Origin: Nocardiopsis sp. NRRL B-16309
GTDB lineage: Bacteria; Actinomycetota; Actinomycetes; Streptosporangiales; Streptosporangiaceae
Assembly: GCF_001279585.1 (NCBI RefSeq)
Contig: NZ_LGEC01000126.1
Span: forward strand, 62,001-126,000
Direction of reading: 5' to 3'
Length of the DNA stretch: 64,000 nt
Of the stretch, positions 54,323-63,105 are shown in pieces. The notes beneath the pieces were generated by a model, which did not search any database, was not told the origin of the DNA, and saw only the letters and a list, made by a program, of their open reading frames with translations. The stretch's first letter is position 1. Each line of letters begins with the position of its first letter. Both the position numbers and the translations under genes were made by a program.

Positions 54323-55822
54323 TCACAGGTGCTCCGCGGCCCAGGCCCGCAGGGCCTCGGTCGCGTCCTCCTTGCTCATCGGCCCGTTCTCCAGCCGGAG
54401 CTCCAGCATGTACCGGTAGGCCCGGCCGATGACCGGCCCCGGCTTGACGTCGAGGATCCGCTGGATCTCGTTGCCGTCCAGGTCCGGGCGGATCCGGTCG
54501 AGCTCCTCCTGCTCGGCGAGCTTCTCGATGCGCCGCTCGATGTCGTCGTAGGCGCGCGCCAGGGCCGCCGCCTTGCGCCGGTTGCGGGTGGTGCAGTCGG
54601 CGCGGGTGAGGATGTGCAGGCGCTCCAGCTGCGACCCCGCGTCGCGGGCGTACCGGCGCACCGCGGAGTCGGTCCACTCGCCCTTGCCGTAGCCGTGGAA
54701 GCGCAGGTGCAGGGCGACCAGGGTGCTGACGTCGGCGATGACGTCCTTGGGGAAGCGCAGCGCGCTGAGCCGCTTGCGGCTCATGGAGGCGCCCACCACC
54801 TCGTGGTGGTGGAAGGTCACCCGGCCGGGACCCTCGAAGGCCCTGGTCTTGGGCTTGCCGACGTCGTGCAGCAGCGCGGCCAGGCGCAGGACCAGGTCCG
54901 GCGCGTGCCCGCGGGCGCGCTCCAGCTCGATCGCCTGGTCCAGGACGATGAGCGAGTGCTCGTAGACGTCCTTGTGCCGGTGGTGCTCGTCGATCTCCAG
55001 GCGCAGCTTGGGGATCTCCGGCAGGACGTAGGGGGCGATCCCCAGGTCCACCATGAGCTCGATGCCCCGGCGCGGGTCCGAGCTGAGCAGGAGCTTGACC
55101 AGCTCGTCGCGGACCCGTTCGGCCGAGACGATGGACAGCCGCTCGGCCATGTCGCGGGCGGCCTCGGCCACCTCCGGGGCCAGCTCGAAGCCGAGCTGGG
55201 CGGCGAAGCGGACGGCCCGCATGATGCGCAGCGGGTCGTCGCTGAAGGAGTCCTCCGGCCGCCCGGGCGTGCGCAGGACGCCCTCGGCCAGGTCGGCGAG
55301 CCCGCCGAAGGGGTCGACGAACTCCTGGCTGGGCAGGCGCACGGCCATCGCGTTCACCGTGAAGTCGCGGCGCAGCAGGTCGTCGTGGATGTTGTCGCCG
55401 TAGTGCACGTCCGGCTTGCGCGACTTCGGGGAGTAGGACTCGCTGCGGTAGGTGGTGACCTCCACCTGGAGGTTCTTCTTGCGCAGCCCGACCGTGCCGA
55501 ACTCGATGCCGACGGTCCACACCGAGTCGGCCCAGCCGTCGACCAGTTCGAGGATGCGCTGGGGGACGGCGTCCGTGGTGAGGTCCACATCGTTGGAGGC
55601 CCTGCCGAGGAGCGCGTCGCGCACCGGCCCGCCGACGACGGCGAGCTGCTGGTCGTGCGCGGCGAAGCGTTCGCCGAGTTCGTCGGAGACGGGGCGCACG
55701 GCGTCGAGCAGTGCGGTGACCGCCGCTCTCTGCTCGCCCGTCAGTGTCCCCGCGGGGCGCGTCGCCCCCGATTCCTCCTGCGTGGCGGTCTCGGTCTCAC
55801 TCGAAAACTCTGTGTTCGGCAC
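54323..55822 (-). CDS. cca: CCA tRNA nucleotidyltransferase with HD domain
   Basis: 499 residues. Adds or repairs the CCA end of tRNA, needed because the tRNA genes here do not encode it. The class II head contains LAVVGGPVRDALLGR and NDVDLTTDA, followed by RRDFTVNAMAV and the neck/body segments ERVRDELVKLLL. The C-terminal part has an HD hydrolase motif (ALLHDVGKPKTR). Length and order match actinobacterial PcnA/Cca. Divergent from the DUF6049-murJ genes. Confidence 0.93.
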   Translation of the reverse strand: MPNTEFSSETETATQEESGATRPAGTLTGEQRAAVTALLDAVRPVSDELGERFAAHDQQLAVVGGPVRDALLGRASNDVDLTTDAVPQRILELVDGWADSVWTVGIEFGTVGLRKKNLQVEVTTYRSESYSPKSRKPDVHYGDNIHDDLLRRDFTVNAMAVRLPSQEFVDPFGGLADLAEGVLRTPGRPEDSFSDDPLRIMRAVRFAAQLGFELAPEVAEAARDMAERLSIVSAERVRDELVKLLLSSDPRRGIELMVDLGIAPYVLPEIPKLRLEIDEHHRHKDVYEHSLIVLDQAIELERARGHAPDLVLRLAALLHDVGKPKTRAFEGPGRVTFHHHEVVGASMSRKRLSALRFPKDVIADVSTLVALHLRFHGYGKGEWTDSAVRRYARDAGSQLERLHILTRADCTTRNRRKAAALARAYDDIERRIEKLAEQEELDRIRPDLDGNEIQRILDVKPGPVIGRAYRYMLELRLENGPMSKEDATEALRAWAAEHL

Positions 55823-56141
55823 ACCACGCAGATTAGGCGATCACGCGCGAGGACCCCGCCTTCTCCCGCCGACTCGTCCCGCGGACCGCGTCGGCACTGG
55901 TGGGCGGAGGGTGTTCGGTGAGAGGGTGGAGCACCCCCGCGACGCCGCGCGCGCCGGGCCAGCGTCCGGGTACCGGGGACACGGTATCTTCGGGGGCAGT
56001 GGTAGGGCGCCTCCGTCTCCTCGCGTCCACCCGGCCCGCGTCCGCCGAGCGCGCCGTGCGGGTGCTCCGACCGTCTCCGCCCCATGCGCGTACGCCCGGC
56101 GGGACGGCCATCTGGACCCGAATCAGGAAACCGGTCAAGCG
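55823..56141. other. Intergenic region between cca and the DUF6049 gene
   Basis: 319 bp without a credible gene. In Streptomyces a NUDIX hydrolase gene often sits here; I find no NUDIX box in any frame. It must hold promoters in both directions, but none is clear. Confidence 0.4.
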
Positions 56142-58913
56142 TTGCGTCGAATTGTCTCCGCCGCCGCGGTCACGGCCATGACCGCCGCGCTGTTCCCGAT
56201 CCCGGCCGCGCTGTCCTCCGTCAGGACCGAACCCCGGGCCGAGGACACCGCCGAGCCGCTCGTCGTCGAGCGCATCACTCCCGACGCGGTCGACGACGAC
56301 AGCACCCTGCGCGTGACCGGCCGGGTGACCAACACCACCGACGCCGAGCTGGACGACGTCACCGTGCGCCTGCGCTACTCGCGCCACCCCTTCAGCGGCC
56401 GGGACGAGCTGGACGAGTTCGCCTCGGGCTCGGGCTGGCAGCCGAACGCGGAGGGCCCGGAGGAGGACGGTGTCGGCGCGCTGGAACCGGGCGCGGACGG
56501 CGACTACTCCCTCAGCACCCCCGTCGACGAGCTCGGCCTGTCGGGCTACGGCGTCTACCCGATGGTCATCGAGGCCGTCGACGGCGACGGCGGGGTCGTG
56601 GGCGCGCAGTACACCTTCCTCCCCTTCACGGGCGGGGACGACGTCCCCTCCGTCGACATCGCGTGGGTGTGGCCGCTCGTCACGGACCCGCAGCGCGCGG
56701 ACGACGACACCTTCCTGAGCGACCGCGTCTCCGAGGAGGTCGACGCGGACGGCCGCCTGAGCCGTCTGCTGGCCGCCGGCGCGCAGACCGACCTGTCCTT
56801 CGACCCCGGAGAGGACGACCTGGTCGAACTCCTCGGTCTGGGCGAGGACCAGGAGGAGACACCGGTTCCGGACGACCCCACGGCCGAGGAGACCGCGGAG
56901 GGCCTGCCCTCCGAGGAGCCGACCGACGGGGAGGACGCCGAGGAGACCGCGGAGGGCGAGGACGGCGACCAGGAGGAGACCGGGGACGGGGACGCCGCGG
57001 ACGAGGAGGATGAGGAGGAGCCGACCCGCACCGAGGGCGTCCCGATCACCTGGGCCGTCGATCCCGGCACGCTGGACGACATCGTGCGGGCGGCCTCCGA
57101 TGAGTACTCGGTCGTGCAGGAGCTGGAGGACGTCCCGGCCGGCACCGACCCGGACGTCGAGCGGTTCGAGGCCGACCAGTCCGCCCAGGTGTGGTTGCGC
57201 GAGGCCCGCCGGGTGCTGGCCCAGGACACCGTCGTGGCCACGCCCTACGCCTCGGCCGACCTGGCCGCGCTGGTCCACAACGACATGGGCGCCGACGCCG
57301 AGGCCGCCGTCCGGGTCGGCCGGGAGGCGGTCCTGCGCGCACTGGCGATGGAGGCCGACGGCGCCTACGCCGTCCCGCCCGGCGGAGTGATGGACGAGGC
57401 CGTCTACACACTGCTGGCCGAGGCCGGCGCCGAGCGCTTCGTCCTGCGCGAGCCGACCCTGCCCGCGGCGGGCTGGCTCTCCACCACCCCGACCGCCCAG
57501 GCCCCGCTGCCGCCCGTGGAGGGCGACGCGGAGGGTGTGGAGCGGGTCGGCCTGGTCGCCGACGACGGCCTCACCGACGTGCTGTCCGCACCGACCGGCG
57601 GGCCGGGCGAGACCGCGCTCGCGCTGCAGCGCTTCGCGGCCGAGACCGCGATGATCGCGGGCGAGAACGCGGGCGACGACCGGGTGGTCGTCGCCTCTCC
57701 GGAGGCGCGGTGGGACCCGGACCCCGCTTTCGCGTCGGGTGTGCTGGAGGCCTCCGAGGAGCTGCCCTGGCTGTCCCCCGAACGGCTGGACGACGTGGAG
57801 CTGGCGGACGAGTCCGAGCGCGAGGACACCCGCCGCGGCCTCACCTACCCCGACGCCGAGGAGGAGCTGAGCTCCACCTACCTGAGCCAGATCCAGGACG
57901 TGAACCAGGACGTACGGCTGTTCAACAGCGTCCTGGTCGGGGGCTCCGATCCCTTCCGCCCCGCGGTCCTGCGGCTGGAGTCGACGTACTGGCGGGACCG
58001 CGGGGCCCCCGCCGGTGTGGCCCGCTCCCTCGTCCTGGGCACGATCCAGGAGCACCGCGAGGACGTGCGCATCATCCCCGGCGAGCCGGTCACCCTGGCC
58101 TCCCCGACCGGCATCACCGGGATCCTGGTGGCCAACGACCTGGAGGAGGAGACGGTCTACGTCCACCTCTCGGTGTACTCGGCCAACGCCGAACGGCTGG
58201 CCATCGGCGAGTACACGCAGCGCTTCGAGATCGCGCCGGGGGCCAAGACCACGGTCTACGTCCCGCTGTCGGCCCGGATCAACGGCCGCACGGAGCTGTA
58301 CGTGAGCCTGCAGAACACCGAGGGCGAGCCGATCAGCTCCCAGGACATCCTGATCCCGGTCAACGCCACCGGACTGGGCACGCAGGCCCTGCTGATCAGC
58401 GGTATCGGTCTGCTCATCCTCGTCGTGGCCCTGGCGCCCCGGGCCCTGCGCAAGTGGACCCGCCGCCAGGCCTCCCGGTCCGCCGAGGAGGCCGACGGGG
58501 CCGCGGCCGAAGGCGCTGACGGGGGCGCTGACAAGAGCGCGACCGCTGACGGGGCCGAGAACGAAGCCGCGGGCGCGGACGAAGCCCCGGACGGCGGCGC
58601 GGCCGCGGACCGGAGCGCGGACGAAGCGAACGGGGACGCGCCCGCGGACGGCCGCACGGACGAGGCGACGACCGCGGACGGCCACACGGACGCTCCCGCG
58701 GACGACCGCACGAACGAAGCCGCGGACGGCGCCGAGGCGGCCGGGACCACGGACTCCGGTGACGCGGCCGCGGACCCTGTGGACGGGGCACCGCCGGACA
58801 CAGGGGACGATGGCACCGGGCGTTCCTCCGGGGCGGACGCCGCCGAGGAGGCGACGGAGCCCGACACGAGCGGGACCGGGCACCCCCGGACACCGGACGG
58901 CCCCGGCCGGTGA
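56142..58913 (+). CDS. DUF6049-family secreted/membrane-anchored protein
   Basis: About 923 residues. The TTG at 56142 gives the signal peptide RRIVSAAAVTAMTAALFPIPAAL; ATG at 56178 is an alternative. The external part has Ig-like start (TLRVTGRVTNTTDAELDDVTVRLRYS, given in part as TLRVTGRVTNTTDAE), a large central domain with WVWPLVTDP and FNSVLVGGSDPFRP, and a late IVATH-like strand region SPTGITGILVANDL. One membrane helix near 754-775 (ALLISGIGLLILVVALAP) leads to a cytosolic tail of ~145 residues, rich in Ala, Asp and Glu. A Glu/Asp-rich insertion (~230-300) lies in the external domain. It precedes murJ as in related genomes, hinting at a cell-envelope role. Confidence 0.8.
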   Translation: MRRIVSAAAVTAMTAALFPIPAALSSVRTEPRAEDTAEPLVVERITPDAVDDDSTLRVTGRVTNTTDAELDDVTVRLRYSRHPFSGRDELDEFASGSGWQPNAEGPEEDGVGALEPGADGDYSLSTPVDELGLSGYGVYPMVIEAVDGDGGVVGAQYTFLPFTGGDDVPSVDIAWVWPLVTDPQRADDDTFLSDRVSEEVDADGRLSRLLAAGAQTDLSFDPGEDDLVELLGLGEDQEETPVPDDPTAEETAEGLPSEEPTDGEDAEETAEGEDGDQEETGDGDAADEEDEEEPTRTEGVPITWAVDPGTLDDIVRAASDEYSVVQELEDVPAGTDPDVERFEADQSAQVWLREARRVLAQDTVVATPYASADLAALVHNDMGADAEAAVRVGREAVLRALAMEADGAYAVPPGGVMDEAVYTLLAEAGAERFVLREPTLPAAGWLSTTPTAQAPLPPVEGDAEGVERVGLVADDGLTDVLSAPTGGPGETALALQRFAAETAMIAGENAGDDRVVVASPEARWDPDPAFASGVLEASEELPWLSPERLDDVELADESEREDTRRGLTYPDAEEELSSTYLSQIQDVNQDVRLFNSVLVGGSDPFRPAVLRLESTYWRDRGAPAGVARSLVLGTIQEHREDVRIIPGEPVTLASPTGITGILVANDLEEETVYVHLSVYSANAERLAIGEYTQRFEIAPGAKTTVYVPLSARINGRTELYVSLQNTEGEPISSQDILIPVNATGLGTQALLISGIGLLILVVALAPRALRKWTRRQASRSAEEADGAAAEGADGGADKSATADGAENEAAGADEAPDGGAAADRSADEANGDAPADGRTDEATTADGHTDAPADDRTNEAADGAEAAGTTDSGDAAADPVDGAPPDTGDDGTGRSSGADAAEEATEPDTSGTGHPRTPDGPGR

Positions 58914-59084
58914 GCCCCCGCCGAGCGATGCGCCGACATGTCGCCTGACCGACAGGACGCCATGTCGACACGTCCGCACGTCGCCATGCCGACGCGCGCC
59001 GCGGCGCACCCCCCGCCCCGGGCCCCGCACCGCGGAGTCCCGGCCGGACCTTCCCCAGTCGGACGAAAGGAAGCCTGATCCACG

Positions 59085-60932
59085 GTGGTCACCGACTCCC
59101 CGAACGGCGGCGGACACCCCGCCGACCGCTCCCCCCAGTACCCGTACCGCGACGCCGAGGGACCGCTGCCCGGCGAGAACCCGATCCGGCCGACCGGCGG
59201 CCCCACGGCCTCCTATGAGGAGGGCGAGCTGCCCGAGCCGGACGCGGTTCGGCCCGACGGCGGTTCCGGCGACGGGCCGACCGACGGACCGGGCGGCGGA
59301 TCGGGGTCGGGCTCCGACGGCGGGATGATGCGCTCCAGCGCCGTCATGGCGGTCGGCACCATGGCCTCCCGGATCACCGGCTTCGCCCGCACCATCGTGC
59401 TCGGCGCGGCCATCGGCACCCACCTGCTCGGTGACGCCTACAACACCGCGCACACGATCCCGTTCATCCTCAACGACCTGCTCATCGGCGGCCTGATGGC
59501 GAGCGTCATCGTGCCGTTCCTGGTCAAGCGCCGCAAGCGCGACGCCGACCACGGCAAGGCGACCGAGGACCGGCTGTTCACCACCACGCTGCTGGCACTG
59601 CTGCTGCTCACGACGGTGGCCGTCCTGGCCGCCGAGTTCCTGATCCTGATGTACGGGTCACGGTTCACCGACGCGCAGTTCGACGACTCGGTGTTCCTGG
59701 CGCGCTACCTCATGACCCAGATCTTCTTCGTGGGCATGAGCGGGCTGCTCAGCGCCATGCTCAACACCCGCGGGAAGTTCGGCGCGGCGGTCTGGGCCCC
59801 GGTGCTCAACAACCTGGTCATCATGGGCGTCGGCGGGATGTTCCTGTGGGCGGCGGGCCCCGGCCAGGAGCCCCCGGTGGACCACTCCTACCTGACCCTG
59901 CTGGGCGCGGGCACCGCCGCGGGCATGGCGCTGCAGGCCGTCGTACTCTTCGTCGCCCTCGCCCGGTCCGGCTACCGGTGGCGCCCCCGGCTGGACCTGC
60001 GCGGCAGCGGCCTGGGCGAGGCCCTGCGCACCGCCGGCTGGATGATGCTCTACACCCTGCTCACCCAGGCGGGCCTGTGGATCACCACCAACATCGCCAA
60101 CGCCGCCAACGTGGCCGGGATCGAGCAGGGGCGCGAGGTCGGTGCGGGCATCACCGCCTACAACCTCGCCTACCAGCTCTTCCAGCTGCCGTACGCGATC
60201 ATCGCCGTCTCGCTCATCACCGTGCTCCTGCCCCGGATGAGCGCCCACGCCGAGGACGAGGACTGGACCTCGGTCCGCTCGGACTTCTCCCGCACCCTGC
60301 GGATCTCGGCGTTCGTCCTGGTGCCGATGGCCTTCGCGATCGCGATGTACGCGGTCCCGATCTCCGTGCTGGCCTTCGCGCGCGGGTCGATCTCGGTGGC
60401 CGACGCGGCCAACATCGGCCAGATCCTCGCGGTCATGGCCCTGGGGCTGGTCCCCTTCACGGTCTTCCAGCTCATGCTGCGTGTGTTCTTCGCCATGGGC
60501 GACACCCGCACGCCGTCCCTGATCGCCATCGCCAACCTGGCTGTTCACAGCGGCCTGGCCCTGGTCGCCTACCTGCTCCTGCCCCCGGAGCAGGTCGTCG
60601 TGGGCGTGGCGGCCGGCTTCATGTTCTCCTTCCTGACCGGCGTCGTCATCGCCGGGAACGTGCTGAGCCGACGCCTCGGGGGGCTTGACGGCAAGCACGT
60701 CATTGGCACATTGTTGCGCCTGCACGCGGCCGTCGTTCCGAGCATCGCGGCCGGCCTCGGTGTGTCCTGGCTCTTCGACACCCATGTCGGGCCCGGACTG
60801 GCCAGCTACATCGGTGCCCCCGCCGTCGGCTGCACGGTCGGCGCGCTGCTCTTCCTCGGATGCGCGCGCCTGCTGCGTGTCCCGGAGCTCACCGCCGCCG
60901 TGGAACTGATCCGCGGTCGGCTGCGTCGATGA
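59085..60932 (+). CDS. murJ: Lipid II flippase MurJ/MviN, copy 1
   Basis: 615 residues with an N-terminal ~80-residue hydrophilic, Pro/Gly/Asp-rich segment, then 14 predicted membrane helices. MurJ signatures: MAVGTMASRITGFARTIVLG, HLLGDAYNTAHTIPFILNDLL (read as LLGDAYNTAHTIP) and FFVGMSGLLSAMLNTRGKF. The family moves lipid II across the membrane for peptidoglycan synthesis. GTG start at 59085, with AAAGGAAG a little far upstream. A second, clearly paralogous murJ follows after 80 bp. Confidence 0.9.
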   Translation: MVTDSPNGGGHPADRSPQYPYRDAEGPLPGENPIRPTGGPTASYEEGELPEPDAVRPDGGSGDGPTDGPGGGSGSGSDGGMMRSSAVMAVGTMASRITGFARTIVLGAAIGTHLLGDAYNTAHTIPFILNDLLIGGLMASVIVPFLVKRRKRDADHGKATEDRLFTTTLLALLLLTTVAVLAAEFLILMYGSRFTDAQFDDSVFLARYLMTQIFFVGMSGLLSAMLNTRGKFGAAVWAPVLNNLVIMGVGGMFLWAAGPGQEPPVDHSYLTLLGAGTAAGMALQAVVLFVALARSGYRWRPRLDLRGSGLGEALRTAGWMMLYTLLTQAGLWITTNIANAANVAGIEQGREVGAGITAYNLAYQLFQLPYAIIAVSLITVLLPRMSAHAEDEDWTSVRSDFSRTLRISAFVLVPMAFAIAMYAVPISVLAFARGSISVADAANIGQILAVMALGLVPFTVFQLMLRVFFAMGDTRTPSLIAIANLAVHSGLALVAYLLLPPEQVVVGVAAGFMFSFLTGVVIAGNVLSRRLGGLDGKHVIGTLLRLHAAVVPSIAAGLGVSWLFDTHVGPGLASYIGAPAVGCTVGALLFLGCARLLRVPELTAAVELIRGRLRR

Positions 60933-61012
60933 CGCAGTACCGTCCCTCCCGGCTCCGCCCCCGCCGGGAGTTCCCCCGAAGACGACCGTTCTGAGAGAAG
61001 GACAGCCCGACG

Positions 61013-62890
61013 GTGTCGAGCGACCACCCCACTGAGTCGAGCCCGCCCGTGGATGACGCCATCCCCGGGTCGCGGTCCCACGAACGGCACCGCACGCGCC
61101 TGCTGATGCCGGAGGACGTGCTCGACGACTACGAGCGGCACGATCCGGAGATCCCCGCCGAGACCGGTCTGACCACGGTCCGGGACCCGAGCGAGATCGG
61201 CGACCTGGGCACCGCCGACCGCGCCGGTCTGGAGGACGGCGACGAGGTCGGCGGCAGCTCCCACACCGGCCCCGGCAACATCGCCAGGTCGAGCGCGATC
61301 ATGGCGGTCGGCACGATCGCCTCGCGCGTGACGGGCTTCGTCCGGACGATCATCCTGGCCGCGGCGATCGGCACCCAGCTGCTCGGCGACGCGTACCAGA
61401 CCGCCGGCATGGTCCCGTACATGATCTACGACCTGCTGATCGGCGGGTTGCTGGCCAGCGTGTTCGTGCCCTTCATCGTCAAGCGGCGCAAGCTGGACGC
61501 CGACGGCGGCGACAAGACCGAGCAGCGCCTGGTCACGCTGATGCTGCTGGCCCTGTTCGTCATCACCCTCGTGGCGGTCGGCCTCGCGGAGTGGTTCATC
61601 CGGATCTACGCGGGCGGGTTCTCGGGCAGCCAGTTCGAGGTCTCGGTCATCCTCGCCCGCTTCCTGGTGCTGCAGATCTTCTTCATCGGCGCCAGCGGCC
61701 TGGCGAGCGCGATGCTCAACGCGCGCAACAGGTTCGGCGCGCCGATGTGGGCGCCGGTGCTGAACAACGTCGTCATCATCGGGATCTGCCTGTGGTTCCT
61801 GGCCCTGGCCGGGCCGGGCCGCACGGTGGAGACCATCACCAGCGGCGAGCTGATGCTCCTGGGCCTGGGCACGGCCCTGGGCCAGGTCGTGCAGGCGGCC
61901 GTGCTGGTGTGGGCCCTGGCCGCGGCGGGCTTCCGCTGGCGGCCGCGCATGGACCTGCGCGGCTCCGGCCTGGGCGAGGCGGCCGGCGCCGCCTCGTGGA
62001 TGATGCTCTACATCGTCGTCGCGCAGGTGGGCGCGCTCGTCTCGACCAACGTGGCGACCCGTGCCGGGTCGATGGCGGCCGAGCTCGGCTACGAGACCGG
62101 TGCGGGTATCGCTGCCTACAAGTTCGCGTCCATGCTCTTCCAGCTGCCGTACGCGATCATCGCGGTGTCGGTGATCACGGCGTTGCTGCCGCGGATGAGC
62201 GAGCACGTGGCAGCGGGCCGCAAGGACCAGGTGCGCCGTGACTTCTCCCACGGCTTCAGGCTGTCGTCGGTGCTGATCATCCCCATCTCGGTGGCGATGA
62301 TCGTCTTCGCCGTCCCGTTCTGTGTGATGATCTACGCGCAGGGCAGTACGAGCACCGAGGACGCCGCGGCGATCGGCCGCATCCTCATGGTCTTCTGCGT
62401 GATGCTCATCCCGTTCACGCTCTTCCAGCTGCAGATGCGCGTGTTCTACGCGCTGGGCGACACCCGCTCGCCCGCGCTGGTGTCGATCCCCTCGGAGATC
62501 GCCCACGCGGTCACCGCGGTCAGCCTGCTGTTCTGGATGGAGCCCCAGCACATCGTGGTGTGGCTGCCGGTGCCCTACGGCCTGTACTACATCGTGGGTT
62601 CGGTCATCATGTGGCGCATGCTGGCCAGGCGCCTCAACGGGATGGAGGGGCGCCAGACGCTCGTCACGCTCGCCAAGATCCACATCGCGACCGTTCCCTC
62701 GGCCCTGTTCGGTGTGGCCATGATCTACGTGTTCCGGGGCCTGCCCGGCGACCTGTGGCCCGCCCTCGCGTCCATCGCCGCCGGTGGTGTCGTCGGTGGC
62801 GTACTGTTCGTGGTTACCGCAAAGCTCCTCAATGTGACGGAAGTCACATCATTCCTCGATTTGCTCAAGTCCCGGCTGCGACGGCGCTGA
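61013..62890 (+). CDS. murJ: Lipid II flippase MurJ/MviN, copy 2
   Basis: 625 residues. The first ~90 are hydrophilic and differ from copy 1 (LLMPEDVLDDYERHDP), then the same 14-helix layout with MAVGTIASRVTGFVRTIILA and FFIGASGLASAMLNARNRF. Over the membrane part the two copies agree at more than half of positions by eye. GTG at 61013 behind GAGAGAAGGAC. It lies between copy 1 and the pseudokinase gene, the position of the single murJ in relatives such as Streptomyces, so this copy may be the one paired with the pseudokinase. Confidence 0.9.
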   Translation: MSSDHPTESSPPVDDAIPGSRSHERHRTRLLMPEDVLDDYERHDPEIPAETGLTTVRDPSEIGDLGTADRAGLEDGDEVGGSSHTGPGNIARSSAIMAVGTIASRVTGFVRTIILAAAIGTQLLGDAYQTAGMVPYMIYDLLIGGLLASVFVPFIVKRRKLDADGGDKTEQRLVTLMLLALFVITLVAVGLAEWFIRIYAGGFSGSQFEVSVILARFLVLQIFFIGASGLASAMLNARNRFGAPMWAPVLNNVVIIGICLWFLALAGPGRTVETITSGELMLLGLGTALGQVVQAAVLVWALAAAGFRWRPRMDLRGSGLGEAAGAASWMMLYIVVAQVGALVSTNVATRAGSMAAELGYETGAGIAAYKFASMLFQLPYAIIAVSVITALLPRMSEHVAAGRKDQVRRDFSHGFRLSSVLIIPISVAMIVFAVPFCVMIYAQGSTSTEDAAAIGRILMVFCVMLIPFTLFQLQMRVFYALGDTRSPALVSIPSEIAHAVTAVSLLFWMEPQHIVVWLPVPYGLYYIVGSVIMWRMLARRLNGMEGRQTLVTLAKIHIATVPSALFGVAMIYVFRGLPGDLWPALASIAAGGVVGGVLFVVTAKLLNVTEVTSFLDLLKSRLRRR

Positions 62891-63105
62891 TCACCAGTCA
62901 CGGGTGACGTTGGGTAGCCGCGTACCGGTATCGACCAGAGGGTGGAAAGGTATCCCGTGTCCTCCAAACAGGCTGTTCACGCGTCCTAGCATGGACTCGC
63001 ACCGCTTCACCGCCAGAGATCTGATCATCCGAGCTGCCCGAAGGGAGGCTGGGGACAGCAAGTAGGGCCGAGGGCCCGCGCACCCCGCTACCGCTCCGCC
63101 CCACG

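Noticed and set aside
58914..59084. Regulatory repeats of CCATGTCGACA/GCCGACATGTCG type before murJ
   Set aside because: The matches are short, inconsistent in spacing and fit general GC-rich, SalI-like sequence; no clear symmetry was found.
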